DNA of 64,000 bases from Phormidium tenue FACHB-1052 (lineage in GTDB: Bacteria > Cyanobacteriota > Cyanobacteriia > Phormidesmidales > Phormidesmidaceae), in contig NZ_JACJQN010000009.1 in assembly GCF_014696675.1 (NCBI RefSeq), positions 124,001 through 188,000 on the forward strand, in the 5' to 3' direction. Position numbers and translations under genes: made by a program. Positions 9,245 through 18,372 of this stretch are shown here, piece by piece; the first letter of the stretch is position 1, and the number at the start of each line of letters is the position of its first letter. The notes below the pieces were generated by a model, which did not search any database, was not told where the DNA came from, and saw only the letters and a list, made by a program, of their open reading frames with translations.

Positions 9245-10162
9245 CTAACGGTCAGACAGCTCAGGGCAGGCCACCTGTTTGAGAATTGTCATCGGGCCAA
9301 GGGTTTTGAGCAGGTCAAACTGCTCTAAATTTTTGACCAGCAGCGACCCCGCAAACCCCAGCGAATTCACTGGAATCGACCGATAATGCTCCTGCTGGCG
9401 AGCCACCATCATCATCCAGTCGCAAGTGACTAGCAGGTTGTAGGGAAACGCCTGGGGCGGCTCGCTGCCGTCGATCCCAAAGTGAGACAAGAGGGTCTGG
9501 TAGGCTCTCAACAGCGCCTTACCGGCTGGAGACGGAGTGTTGCCCAGGGGCAGAATAGCGTGGCGAAAGGGTAACTCGGGAGAGGCCACCGGGTCGGGGG
9601 AATCGGGATTGAGACCTAGATCAGCGATCACGGTTGCCAGGGGCAGAGGACTGCGATCGGGGCAGAGGGGCGGCGGCACCAGCTGAAGATGTTTGTGGCG
9701 CTGGCTGGCCCCTGCCAAGCGGCCACCATTATAAAAGGCCAGCCCGTCAATGTCGGCCATACAGGTGGCTAGGGCCTCAAAATCGGCCAAGGTCAGCCAG
9801 CTATCTTGATCTTCGTAGGCGCGGGTGACGATCAAAATGTGGTGATCGACCACGTTGTATTTATTGAGCAGACACAGGTGGGTGGCCGACAGGTTGGCTA
9901 CAAACAGGTCTGGGTCGTAGGGCAAAAACGGATTGGCGGGTTTGCCCAGCCGTTGCTGGCTCTGCTGGGCCAGGTCAGCTTTTTCTTTGCGGGCCAAGTT
10001 GGCCAAAATTCTGACCAAAAACCGCATGCCCTCCTGCTCTAAAAACTCATAGCGGGTGTCGATGGGTTGAAGGGCACCACAGCGCTGGGCGTGGCGCGTC
10101 TGCTGCTGAATTTTGATCCAGAGGGCACCAGGCGCTAGCTCAACCTCGGGGAAATGCTCCAT
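9245..10162 (-). CDS. ATP adenylyltransferase / Ap4A phosphorylase family protein
   Basis: The 305-residue protein has the HIT-like catalytic signature HKHLQLV near residue 155, preceded by a NKYNVVDHHILIVTR strand, and a C-terminal segment with PYNLLVTCDWMMMV. Together these match the bacterial/fungal diadenosine tetraphosphate phosphorylase family, which converts Ap4A plus phosphate into ATP and ADP. The role would be control of alarmone-like dinucleotides or sulfate/nucleotide metabolism. It appears monocistronic. Confidence in family is high and in substrate moderate. Confidence 0.85.
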   Translation of the reverse strand: MEHFPEVELAPGALWIKIQQQTRHAQRCGALQPIDTRYEFLEQEGMRFLVRILANLARKEKADLAQQSQQRLGKPANPFLPYDPDLFVANLSATHLCLLNKYNVVDHHILIVTRAYEDQDSWLTLADFEALATCMADIDGLAFYNGGRLAGASQRHKHLQLVPPPLCPDRSPLPLATVIADLGLNPDSPDPVASPELPFRHAILPLGNTPSPAGKALLRAYQTLLSHFGIDGSEPPQAFPYNLLVTCDWMMMVARQQEHYRSIPVNSLGFAGSLLVKNLEQFDLLKTLGPMTILKQVACPELSDR

Positions 10163-10756
10163 GGGGAAGGAAATGGGGAGAGGGTTGCCTTTCCGACTGT
10201 AACAAACCGTTGCCCAAGCAGCACCGAGACAAAGCTATAGAAAGCGCCTAAAAAAATCAGGCCGTTGATTTCTTTTAAAACAACAACACCCATTCTCTTG
10301 ACCAAAGAACTTCCTGTTTTAGGTTGAGCTTTCGTGGAGATAAGGGACAAAACTTACGCCTCAAATGAGGATAAATTTGTCGTGCTTAAGACTCCCATTT
10401 GCTACTGAAGGAAGGGTTGGTTGGAGCGTTGGGTGTTGTCGCTTGAACGAGACAGATTAAGAGCTAACAGCGTTTCACTCCTTTTTCTGGGTTGACTTTT
10501 GGCTGTTTTATCTGCCAGGGGAGCTTCATCAGCTCCACATTCAATATAGCCCTTGAATCTGTTGATCCCTGTCGCCGAAATGATAGTTAACAGTGGGCCT
10601 AATAACCCATACTTTTAGTGAAAACGCCCTTGACAAGATGCTTATTTGCTAAAGAGCTGAATCAGCTTTTTTTCTGCTCAAAGAATATGAATCAGGGGTG
10701 GTTAACACAGATTCGGCGGAGGAAAGCCAGCTTTAAACCGAGAGGCGGGGATGAGT
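10163..10756. other. Intergenic stretch with no recognised gene
   Basis: These 594 bases separate the Ap4A phosphorylase-like gene from the CBS-domain gene. A 71-codon minus-strand frame (10135-10350) contains one hydrophobic helix but overlaps the start of the neighbouring gene and looks like a chance ORF. Near 10650-10672 a short inverted repeat (AGCT...AGCT) runs into seven Ts on the plus strand and could be a weak terminator. Nothing else is recognisable. Confidence 0.4.
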
Positions 10757-11809
10757 CTAGTTTTCTGAAGAGTCGTTGAAGCCACGGGTGCTGAGGATTT
10801 GTCGGCCACGTTGACGGGCCAGTTTTTGCAGGTCGATGCTGCGATCGGTCTCATCGACGATCTCGCCCGTCAGCACCTCTAACACGTCTTCCAGGGTGAC
10901 AACCCCCGACACGCCGCCGTACTCATCGACCACCACAGCCAGGTGCTCGCGGGCGGTTTGAAAGTCTTGCAGCAGTTTGTCGGCCCGTTCGGCCTCGGCA
11001 ACGAAGCGCACTGGGCGGGCCACCTGGCTGAGCAACTGGTGTCCCTGGCCGCTAATCAGGGCGGTGAGCAGCTCGTTTTTGAGCACTAGACCGACAATGC
11101 GATCGATGTCGTTGTCGCTGATCAGAATGCGGCTGTGCTGGGAGTTGAGGATTTGGGCCTCGGCTTCGGCAATGGTGAGGTCGCCAGGCAGGTGGGTGAC
11201 GGCTACTCGGGGCGTCATGATGTTGACCGACTTCATATCGTTGAGGCGAAACACCCGCAAAATCATCTCGGCTTCGTCGGCTTCGATGATGCCCTCTTGA
11301 TGGCCGATGGTGGCTAGCAGCTTGATCTCGGCCTCATCGGTGCTAGGGCGGTTGCCGTCACCCACGAGGGGGGCTGTAACTTTCTCAAGCAGCAGCACTA
11401 TTGGCGTAAACAGCCAGGTTACCCACCGCACAGGCACAGCCACAGCCAGGGCGACGGGGATAGCGTAGCGCTCTCCCAAAACCTTAGGAAAAATTTCTCC
11501 AAATAAGATGACGAGTAGGGTCAATACACCAGTAAACAGCCCCAGCAGTGCATCGTTAAAAACCGTAGCGGCAATGCCCCCGGCTAGGACGCTGCCCACA
11601 ATGTTGAACAGGTTGTTGAGAATCACAATGGTGGCGATGGGCCGGTTGATCTTGCGGCGAATGGCCAGCAAGGTTATGGCAGCGGGCTTTTTTGACTCAG
11701 CTAGTTGTTGGGCTTTAAGAACGGGCACCGAGAGCAGTGCCGCTTCGCTACAGGAGCATAGGGCGGAGCCAATCAACATGGTCACAATGGCGATCGCGAG
11801 GGTCAGCAT
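10757..11809 (-). CDS. CNNM/CorC-type membrane protein with tandem CBS domains
   Basis: The N-terminal DUF21/CNNM membrane domain (residues 1-165, three to four helices) includes GSALCSCSEAALLS and LFGEIFPKVLGERYA, the family's conserved small-residue and Pro-bearing helices. Two CBS domains follow (about residues 195-310; IMTPRVAVTHLPGDLT and VVDEYGGVSGVVTLEDVLE). The C-terminal CorC_HlyC domain is missing or very short, since the protein ends about 40 residues after CBS2. The family transports or gates Mg2+ or Na+. It is convergent with nothing and about 195 bp from the divergent ABC gene. Confidence 0.9.
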   Translation of the reverse strand: MLTLAIAIVTMLIGSALCSCSEAALLSVPVLKAQQLAESKKPAAITLLAIRRKINRPIATIVILNNLFNIVGSVLAGGIAATVFNDALLGLFTGVLTLLVILFGEIFPKVLGERYAIPVALAVAVPVRWVTWLFTPIVLLLEKVTAPLVGDGNRPSTDEAEIKLLATIGHQEGIIEADEAEMILRVFRLNDMKSVNIMTPRVAVTHLPGDLTIAEAEAQILNSQHSRILISDNDIDRIVGLVLKNELLTALISGQGHQLLSQVARPVRFVAEAERADKLLQDFQTAREHLAVVVDEYGGVSGVVTLEDVLEVLTGEIVDETDRSIDLQKLARQRGRQILSTRGFNDSSEN

Positions 11810-12003
11810 GGGTGAGTTAGGGGCGAACGAAACCGGCAGGAGGGAGGCTGTTATGATTCATCTACTATGATCCATTGACGAGATTAATCAAACTTCTCTC
11901 GTAGCCGATTCAGTATGGCACTGGAGGTTTGCTCCGGGGTTAACGCTGGATGAGACTGCGCGGAGGGATGCCCTGTTCTGAATCGTCTGTCTGCAAATAA
12001 CCC

Positions 12004-13938
12004 ATGAGCGATACCATTCTCGACGTTAAGCACCTCACCGTTCACTTTGAGGTCGATGGCCAGCTCATTCAGGCCGTGAATGATATTTCGTTTCAGGTGC
12101 AGCGGGGGCAGACCCTGGGCATTGTGGGCGAGTCGGGGTCGGGGAAGTCGGTAACATCGCTGGCGGTGATGGGGCTGGTGCCCAACCCGCCGGGCAAGGT
12201 AGTCAATGGCGAAATTTGGTTTAACTCGGGCCACGGCACCCCGACAGATCTTGCGACCCTGAGCGAGGCCCAGCTCCAGGCCTATCGGGGGGGGCAGGTG
12301 TCAATGATTTTTCAGGAGCCGATGAGCTCGCTGAACCCGGTGTATACCGTGGGGTTCCAAATGGTGGAGGCGATTCGTCAGCACCAGAATATTTCGAAGG
12401 AGGCGGCTCGTCAGCAGGCGATCGCCCGGCTGCAAGAGGTCAAACTGCTGCCCGCCGATGCCGTACTGGCAACCACCATCAAAACCGAGCAGCCTCGCCT
12501 CGACGACGAATCGCTGAAGGAAGAGGTCGATCGCCGTCAGCAGGCCATTCTCGATCGCTACCCCCACGAGCTGTCGGGGGGGCAAATTCAGCGGGTGATG
12601 ATTGCCATGGCGATCTCCTGCAACCCGGCCCTGCTGATTGCCGACGAGCCCACCACAGCGCTCGACGTGACGGTGCAGGCGACGATTCTCGACCTGCTGC
12701 GCGAACTACGCGATCGCCGGGGCATGTCGCTGATTTTCATTACCCACGACCTGGGCATCATTGCCGAGATCGCTGACCAGGTGGCGGTGATGTATCAGGG
12801 CAAAATTGTTGAAGCTGGCCCAGTGTGGGATATCTTTGCCCAACCCCAGCATCCCTACACCAAGGGGCTGCTGGCCTGCCGCCCCCAGCCCACCCAGCGG
12901 CTGCGGTTATTGCCTACGGTGGCCGACTTTATGTCTGTGGAGCTGGCGGGTACCGAGATCAACGCTGCTGCGGCTAATGGCGGGCAGCCGCTGGCGGGTG
13001 CGGCCCCCATCCTTCGCGAGCGCGTGCTCGACGCCGAGGCTCAGGCTCGCTTTGCCCCCCTGACCGAGGAGGAACTGACGGCGCGGGCGGCAGCTCTAGC
13101 GGCCAATGGCCCCCTGCTGGCGGTGGAAAATCTCCAGGTGGGCTACCCGGTGCGGGGCATCTTTGGCAAAACCCGCAGCCACATGATGGCGGTGCAGGAT
13201 GTGTCATTTCAAATTCAAAAGGGTGAAACCTTTGGCCTGGTAGGGGAGTCGGGCTGCGGCAAAACTACTCTAGGCCGGGCGCTGCTGCGGCTGGTGCCTA
13301 CCATGGGCGGCAAGATTTGGTTTGAGGGGCGCGACGTGCTGGCGCTGGGCTCGTCACCCCTGCGGCAGCTACGGCGCGACATGCAGATTGTGTTTCAAGA
13401 TCCCTACAGCTCGTTAGATCCGCGCATGAGCATTGGGGCGGCGATCGCCGAACCGCTCAAAATTCACGGCGTGATCAAAAGCAGGCGCAACCAGCAGGAG
13501 CGGGTTGCCTACCTGCTCGATCGCGTCGGTCTGCCCGCTAGCGCCATGAACCGCTATCCCCACGAGTTTTCGGGTGGGCAGCGCCAGCGGGTGTGCATTG
13601 CCCGCGCCCTGGCCCTCAACCCCAAGTTCATCATTTGCGACGAGTCAGTGTCGGCACTGGATGTGTCGGTGCAGGCCCAGGTGCTCAACCTGCTCAAAGA
13701 ACTTCAGGCGGAGTTTGACCTCACCTACATCTTTATTTCCCACGATCTGGCGGTGGTGAAATTTATGAGCGATCGCATCATGGTGATGAATCAGGGCCGA
13801 GTCGAAGAGATTGGCCCCGCCGAGCAGGTCTATCGCCAGCCCCAGACCCCCTACACCCAGGCGCTAATTAACGCGATTCCGGTGGGCAGCCTCGATCGCA
13901 TTCAGGAGTTGCAGCGCGATCGGGCCTCGGTGGCGTAG
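12004..13938 (+). CDS. Fused double ABC ATPase of peptide/nickel-type transporter (DppD-DppF-like)
   Basis: The 644-residue protein carries two complete nucleotide-binding domains. NBD1 has Walker A GESGSGKS, signature LSGGQIQRV, Walker B LLIADEP and the H-loop ITHD. NBD2 has Walker A GESGCGKT, signature FSGGQRQRV and Walker B IICDES. Each ends with the oligopeptide-transporter C-terminal extension ([18 protein letters not shown]). NBD1 contains an insertion of roughly 40 residues before the signature, and the inter-domain linker is Ala-rich. Such fused ATPases energise Dpp/Opp/Gsi-type permeases. No permease or binding protein is encoded nearby, so the partners must be elsewhere. Confidence 0.93.
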   Translation: MSDTILDVKHLTVHFEVDGQLIQAVNDISFQVQRGQTLGIVGESGSGKSVTSLAVMGLVPNPPGKVVNGEIWFNSGHGTPTDLATLSEAQLQAYRGGQVSMIFQEPMSSLNPVYTVGFQMVEAIRQHQNISKEAARQQAIARLQEVKLLPADAVLATTIKTEQPRLDDESLKEEVDRRQQAILDRYPHELSGGQIQRVMIAMAISCNPALLIADEPTTALDVTVQATILDLLRELRDRRGMSLIFITHDLGIIAEIADQVAVMYQGKIVEAGPVWDIFAQPQHPYTKGLLACRPQPTQRLRLLPTVADFMSVELAGTEINAAAANGGQPLAGAAPILRERVLDAEAQARFAPLTEEELTARAAALAANGPLLAVENLQVGYPVRGIFGKTRSHMMAVQDVSFQIQKGETFGLVGESGCGKTTLGRALLRLVPTMGGKIWFEGRDVLALGSSPLRQLRRDMQIVFQDPYSSLDPRMSIGAAIAEPLKIHGVIKSRRNQQERVAYLLDRVGLPASAMNRYPHEFSGGQRQRVCIARALALNPKFIICDESVSALDVSVQAQVLNLLKELQAEFDLTYIFISHDLAVVKFMSDRIMVMNQGRVEEIGPAEQVYRQPQTPYTQALINAIPVGSLDRIQELQRDRASVA

Positions 13939-14089
13939 CTTAAGTTTGCACCTTCCCAGTTCGCAGCGGCCCTATCAAGATCGAGTTTAGAACATTCACC
14001 TCTCCCTCTATATGTAGAGCCGTGAAGCAAACGAGGTTGGGTATTTCTGGTCACCCTACAATGAGTCCATACCTTACCTGTTTGAAGCT

Positions 14090-14305
14090 ATGCCTGTAGA
14101 AACCGTTGGCAGCCCACCCCCCGAGGCCGATCAGGTGCGCTCTGTGCTAGAGCAGCAGCTGCCAGAGATTATTGCCAGCTTTAATCAAGTGCTGCGAGAG
14201 CAGTACGGGGTTGAAGGCGTTAGCGTGGGTGGGTTCACCGTGGTGCCCGAGAGTGCGGTGGCCTCCAAAGTCACCTGCGATCAAGACAGCTGTTCGATTA
14301 GCTAG
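14090..14305 (+). CDS. Small conserved-looking hypothetical protein with Cys-containing tail
   Basis: The 71-residue protein has a helical N-terminal part (VRSVLEQQLPEIIASFNQVL), a short beta-like segment (VEGVSVGGFTVVP) and a polar tail ending TCDQDSCSIS with two Cys residues. It is followed 18 bp later by a cupin gene in the same direction, so the two are probably co-transcribed. I do not recognise the family. The tail could bind metal or form a disulfide. A leader-plus-core peptide organisation is conceivable but unsupported, since no modification enzyme other than the cupin is adjacent. Confidence 0.6.
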   Translation: MPVETVGSPPPEADQVRSVLEQQLPEIIASFNQVLREQYGVEGVSVGGFTVVPESAVASKVTCDQDSCSIS

Positions 14306-14323
14306 GGCTGGATCGGGTACGCC

Positions 14324-14659
14324 ATGTCCCCTGTGCCAGCATCCGGCAATCTGTTTCAGCTACCCGATCCGCTACCGGCGGCAGAATTATTTACCGCCCT
14401 GTTTGAAACACCCCATCTCCGGGTTGAGCGCATTCTCTCGACTGGGCAGACAACGCCCCCCAACGAGTGGTACGACCAAAGCCAAGATGAGTGGGTTGTC
14501 CTGCTACAGGGAAGCGCCACCCTCACCTATGAGGATGGCGCTTCTTTAGTGATGGGGCCGGGAGACTACGTGCTGATACCAGCCCACAGACAACACCGGG
14601 TCAGCTTCACCAGCAGCGATCCGCCCTGCGTTTGGCTGGCGATTCACTGTCTTAAGTGA
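14324..14659 (+). CDS. Cupin-domain protein
   Basis: The 111-residue single-domain cupin shows motif 1 around QDEWVVLLQGSATLTYEDG and motif 2 around GPGDYVLIPAHRQHRV, with His and Glu residues in the usual metal-binding positions (the first His pair of motif 1 is degenerate). Cupins of this size are often small-molecule isomerases, dioxygenase-like enzymes or sensors. Here the only clue is the upstream 71-residue protein, 18 bp away. There is no signal peptide. Confidence 0.82.
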   Translation: MSPVPASGNLFQLPDPLPAAELFTALFETPHLRVERILSTGQTTPPNEWYDQSQDEWVVLLQGSATLTYEDGASLVMGPGDYVLIPAHRQHRVSFTSSDPPCVWLAIHCLK

Positions 14660-14857
14660 GCAACTGGGTTTCTGGTGAGTACTTTTGGCTGATTGTGACA
14701 GGCTCAAACGGCTTAGGGTGAAGGGTTTGAGGTGTCGGGTCTAAGGCTTGCCTTGAACCTAACACCTTGAACTCTAAACCCCCCACTAACCCCTGCAGAT
14801 GACTAGCTGAGCGCAAACCAGAGGCGCGGCACCGCCGAACCCGATTTTTGAGCCGGC

Positions 14858-16123
14858 CTAGTTAGCGATCGCATCTACCGTGAGGTCAGAGCGCAGGGTG
14901 AGGTCGAGATCGCTGGGGCTGATGACCACAACCGCGCTGTTAGAGGTGACCTGGTTGTCGCCGTTGATGACGGCCCCAACCACGCTGCCCAGACCGCTGT
15001 TGCCAGTAATCCTACCTAGGATCGATTCGGCTGCGCCGGTAATGAGTGCCCCTTGCAGGGTGCCGCCGCCGACGCTGTTGGTGGCCGCGATCGCGCTGGA
15101 CTCAGCGTTGACGCTGTAGGTGCGGCCATTAATCGTGAGATTGTCAGCGACAAACTTGGCCGCTGTGATCGACGAGCCACGAATTTCGACCGGCACAATG
15201 CGACCCACGATGGTGCTGCCCGCAGGCACCAGCACCTGACCCTGGCTATTGCGAATCGGCTCGGTAGTTTGCAGACTGGTGGCCACGGTTTGGCCAGGGG
15301 CCACCACAATATCCACATCGGCGCTGCTGTTGGGGTAGCGCACCGCTAGCTCAGTGCCGCTGGGCACCAGGCGGGGCGAACTGGTGGGGGTGCCAGTGCC
15401 AGTTCCAGTTCCAGTGCCGACTCCCACGATGTAGCTGTTGGCGCTTTGCCCAGATTGCAGCACGGGCATGCGGCCCTGAGCCACTAGAGCTTGATAGATA
15501 AAGGCCGCCACATCAGCACGGGTGGCGGTGCGCTGAGGTTGCAGGGTGTCTACGTTGGGATAGTTGACCACCAGCCGGTTTTCGGTGGCAGCGGCCACTG
15601 GCCCTTCGCCATAGCTAGGGATTTGACCGCGATCGCGGTAGACGCCCAGCACTTCGTTGACCGAACCCCGAGGGCTGTAGTCAAGACCGTTGGCCAGGGC
15701 GACTAGGGCCTGCACCCGAGGAATCTGCTGCTCAGGCTGGAAAGCACCATTGGGGTAGCCCGAGAGAAAGCCTTGACCGTAGGCGTTGGCGATCGCAGCG
15801 CTGGCCCAATAGTTGCTAGAGACATCGCTAAACCGAGGTGCGGTGCGATCGAGGGGCTGGTTGAAGGCGTTGCGCACAATGGCGGCAAACTGGGCACGGG
15901 TCACTGGCTGGTCAGGCCGAAAGGTGCCATCGGGGAACCCAGCGATAATTTGCTCAGAGGCGAGGCTTTCGATAAAGGGACGCGCCCAGTAGCTCGAACC
16001 AACATCATTAAACTCAGCGGTTTGGGCGGTGGCAGGCAGCGCCAGCCCCACAAACGCTACAGAACCCAGGGCCACAAAGGCGGTGGTTTTGGCAGACAGA
16101 CTCAGTACGGTGCTCATACTCAA
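14858..16123 (-). CDS. Secreted SLH-domain protein
   Basis: A signal peptide (residues 1-33, ending LALPATAQTA) is followed by S-layer-homology repeats: FNDVGSSYWARPFIESL...AGFPDGTFRPDQPVTRAQF, FSDVSSNYWASAAIANA...SGYPNGAFQPEQ, and a more divergent third (about residues 160-220). A short Gly-Thr repeat linker (about 232-244) leads to a roughly 170-residue beta-rich C-terminal domain with a glycine-rich stretch. SLH repeats bind pyruvylated or other cell-wall polymers, so the protein is probably at the outer wall. It is transcribed divergently from the oxidoreductase gene. Confidence 0.9.
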   Translation of the reverse strand: MSMSTVLSLSAKTTAFVALGSVAFVGLALPATAQTAEFNDVGSSYWARPFIESLASEQIIAGFPDGTFRPDQPVTRAQFAAIVRNAFNQPLDRTAPRFSDVSSNYWASAAIANAYGQGFLSGYPNGAFQPEQQIPRVQALVALANGLDYSPRGSVNEVLGVYRDRGQIPSYGEGPVAAATENRLVVNYPNVDTLQPQRTATRADVAAFIYQALVAQGRMPVLQSGQSANSYIVGVGTGTGTGTGTPTSSPRLVPSGTELAVRYPNSSADVDIVVAPGQTVATSLQTTEPIRNSQGQVLVPAGSTIVGRIVPVEIRGSSITAAKFVADNLTINGRTYSVNAESSAIAATNSVGGGTLQGALITGAAESILGRITGNSGLGSVVGAVINGDNQVTSNSAVVVISPSDLDLTLRSDLTVDAIAN

Positions 16124-16678
16124 TGATTCCTTAAAAGCGGGGTGTTAATGCAGGGTGATAAAAGCGAACAGCATCCATAGCAAAATGGCCCCAGAACCAG
16201 CAGAGCGAGTCAGAGGCAGTGCTATAGAGATGGGCCGTTCTACCAAGGCAGCTTTGGTAGAACCAACAGCCTGGAGCAAATGGGGGCAAATTTATTCGCT
16301 AAACCCTGGAGTGGGGTTTGGTGTTTAGCCGAGCCAAATGGTAAATGCACGGGAACCTATGGGAGAAAAGCTGCGCTTTTAGTGACAAGACCATTAGCAC
16401 TGGGCTATTGTTCCCCCTTTTCGGGCCTATTTCCCAAAAGATTCGGCAAATCAGCCTTAGGAGATAGGGCGATCGCCCTTTTCCGCCCCTTCAAGCTCAG
16501 TGTAGTCACTTCTGCTTTAAAGTGCCTGTGCCAACGGAGAGGCTTTGTCAATCACCACTCCAACCGATGACTAGCGGCTTCTAAACCCAATTTCATCAAA
16601 AATAGGCTTACTCTATGGGCTTATCCTGATGAAAGACCTTTTGATCTGCATCTGCGCACAGCGAGCGCTCAATTCACT
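16124..16678. other. Divergent intergenic region with inverted repeats
   Basis: These 555 bases lie between the divergent SLH and oxidoreductase genes. They contain a 9-bp perfect inverted repeat at 16238-16262 and a second, imperfect one around 16301-16331 (CTAAACCC...GGGTTT..TTTAG). The only ORFs are short and show no recognisable protein features. The region presumably carries both promoters and may form a structured 5' leader for the SLH gene. Confidence 0.45.
16238..16262. repeat. Perfect 9-bp inverted repeat upstream of SLH gene
   Basis: TTCTACCAA and TTGGTAGAA are separated by seven bases, about 115-140 nt upstream of the SLH start codon on the minus strand. No U-run follows on either strand, so it is not a standard terminator. 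It may be an operator or a leader hairpin. Confidence 0.6.
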
Positions 16679-17695
16679 ATGAAAGCTGTTGCCCTGACCC
16701 ATTATTTGCCCATTAGCGACCCAGACTCACTCTTCGACGCTCGCTTGCCCAAGCCCAGCCCTACAGGCCATGACCTTTTGGTGCGGGTAGAGGCGGTTTC
16801 AGTCAACCCAGTTGACACCAAGGTACGTGCCCCAAAAGACAAGGTCGAAGACACGCCTAAGGTGCTGGGCTACGACGCCGCTGGCGTGGTTGAAAGCGTT
16901 GGCGATGCAGTGACGCGATTCAAGCCCGGTGATGCCGTTTACTATGCGGGCGACATCACCCGCCCCGGCTCCAACGCTGAATTTCAGCTAGTCGATGAGC
17001 GCATTGTGGGTGCCATGCCCCAAACCCTCTCCTTCGCCGAGGCCGCTGCGCTGCCCCTCACCACCCTCACCGCCTGGGAAGCCCTGTTTACCCGTCTGGG
17101 CATTGACCGCAACGGGGAAAGCCAGGGTCAGTCGATTCTGATCATTGGCGGGGCCGGGGGCGTGGGGTCGATCGCCATTCAGCTAGCCAAACTAGCGGGG
17201 TTAGTGGTGATTGCCACCGCCTCGCGGCCCCAGTCGCAGGCCTGGGTGAGAGAGCTAGGTGCCGACCACAGCGTGGACTACAGCGATGCGCTGATCGAAG
17301 AAATGGCCCAGCTCGGCCACCGCGAAGTCGATTTCATCGCCAACTTCAGCAACACCGATGCCTACTGGGGCGTGATGGCCGAGCTGATTCGCCCCCAGGG
17401 CAAAATTGTCGGCATTGTCGGCAACACCGACCCCCTAGACCTAAATTTGCTCAAAAACAAAAGCGCCACCTTTGCCTGGGAGTTTATGTTTACCCGCTCG
17501 ATGTACCAAACCGCCGACATGGCTGACCAGGGCCACTTGCTCGACGAGGTAGCGGCCCTAGTGGATGCGGGCAAGCTGCGCACTACCCTGCAACAGACGC
17601 TCTCACCCATCAACGCTGCCCACCTGCGCCAGGCCCACGCCCAGGTGGAGTCGGGCCGCACGATTGGCAAGCTGGTGTTGGCGGGGTGGCGGTAG
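16679..17695 (+). CDS. Zinc-free alcohol dehydrogenase / quinone oxidoreductase family protein
   Basis: This 338-residue medium-chain dehydrogenase/reductase starts MKAVALTHYLP and has the GYDAAGVVESVGDAVTRFKPGD signature of the GroES-like domain. The NADPH-binding Rossmann motif is GGAGGVGS near residue 160. The structural and catalytic zinc Cys/His ligands of true alcohol dehydrogenases are missing. The pattern fits the YogA-like adh_fam_1 quinone/enone reductases. It probably reduces reactive quinones or alpha,beta-unsaturated carbonyls. It appears monocistronic. Confidence 0.9.
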   Translation: MKAVALTHYLPISDPDSLFDARLPKPSPTGHDLLVRVEAVSVNPVDTKVRAPKDKVEDTPKVLGYDAAGVVESVGDAVTRFKPGDAVYYAGDITRPGSNAEFQLVDERIVGAMPQTLSFAEAAALPLTTLTAWEALFTRLGIDRNGESQGQSILIIGGAGGVGSIAIQLAKLAGLVVIATASRPQSQAWVRELGADHSVDYSDALIEEMAQLGHREVDFIANFSNTDAYWGVMAELIRPQGKIVGIVGNTDPLDLNLLKNKSATFAWEFMFTRSMYQTADMADQGHLLDEVAALVDAGKLRTTLQQTLSPINAAHLRQAHAQVESGRTIGKLVLAGWR

Positions 17696-17742
17696 GGAGT
17701 GGATGAGTAGGGGAGTGGGCAGTACCCAACATCCCCATCCTG

Positions 17743-18192
17743 CTATTTCACCGAGACGCGGCCATCGGCTTCGATGGTGATGCTGCGATCGCTCGGTTCA
17801 CTGGGCGCGTTATACAGTTCTACCCGCAGGATATTGGGGCTGGGGCGACCGAGGCGAGCACGCACGGGCAGCCGCTCTTGCGACCAGAAGAAAAACGATG
17901 GCTTGGGCTGCCCAGCCCAGTTTAGCCGGGTTTCAAAGGTGTTGCCGGTGTAGAGCAAGCGGGGGCCAAGCAGGGGTGGCTGCTCTAGGCTGAGGGGGCG
18001 GCTGCCAACGTTGACGACCTGCACCGTGATGCGATCGCCCGGCGTAAACTGAATCTGCCCTGACCGACAGTTGGCGGTGCAGGGGTCAGCGACAGCAGCG
18101 GGCACGCTCCACAGCCAGGCCGCTAGGCTAACCAAACATCCCCCAATCAAAAAACGAGTCGGCACCAGCTTCTTCACAGCAACGATCCTCAC
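17743..18192 (-). CDS. Secreted hypothetical protein
   Basis: The 149-residue protein has an N-terminal signal sequence (residues 12-36, ending AVADP) and then a small beta-rich domain with a Cys pair (CTANC) near the mature N terminus. The middle part (TPGDRITVQVVNVGSRPLSL) resembles an immunoglobulin-like or bacterial filament-accessory fold, but I cannot name the family. Export to the periplasm is likely. It is convergent with the oxidoreductase gene and has no obvious partner. Confidence 0.7.
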   Translation of the reverse strand: MRIVAVKKLVPTRFLIGGCLVSLAAWLWSVPAAVADPCTANCRSGQIQFTPGDRITVQVVNVGSRPLSLEQPPLLGPRLLYTGNTFETRLNWAGQPKPSFFFWSQERLPVRARLGRPSPNILRVELYNAPSEPSDRSITIEADGRVSVK

Positions 18193-18372
18193 AGGAAAAC
18201 GGATCTTTTGTTGTAATCGCTACTGGGGCACCCTGAAACCCGATCTACACATCTTGTAGGAATTGATAGTTTCACTGAGCGCCACCAGAGCGTGATACCC
18301 AAGGAGCAGGCTATAGGACACCAGCCGTGGAACGGGACGACCGATCTTGACTCAAGCAAATGGCTCGGTAAG

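Noticed and set aside
10135-10350. 71-codon minus ORF with a hydrophobic helix
   Set aside because: It overlaps the start of the Ap4A phosphorylase-like gene and has no ribosome-binding site or recognisable family.
16280-16570. 96-codon ORF in the SLH upstream spacer
   Set aside because: It runs through the inverted repeat region and has no conserved features; considered chance.
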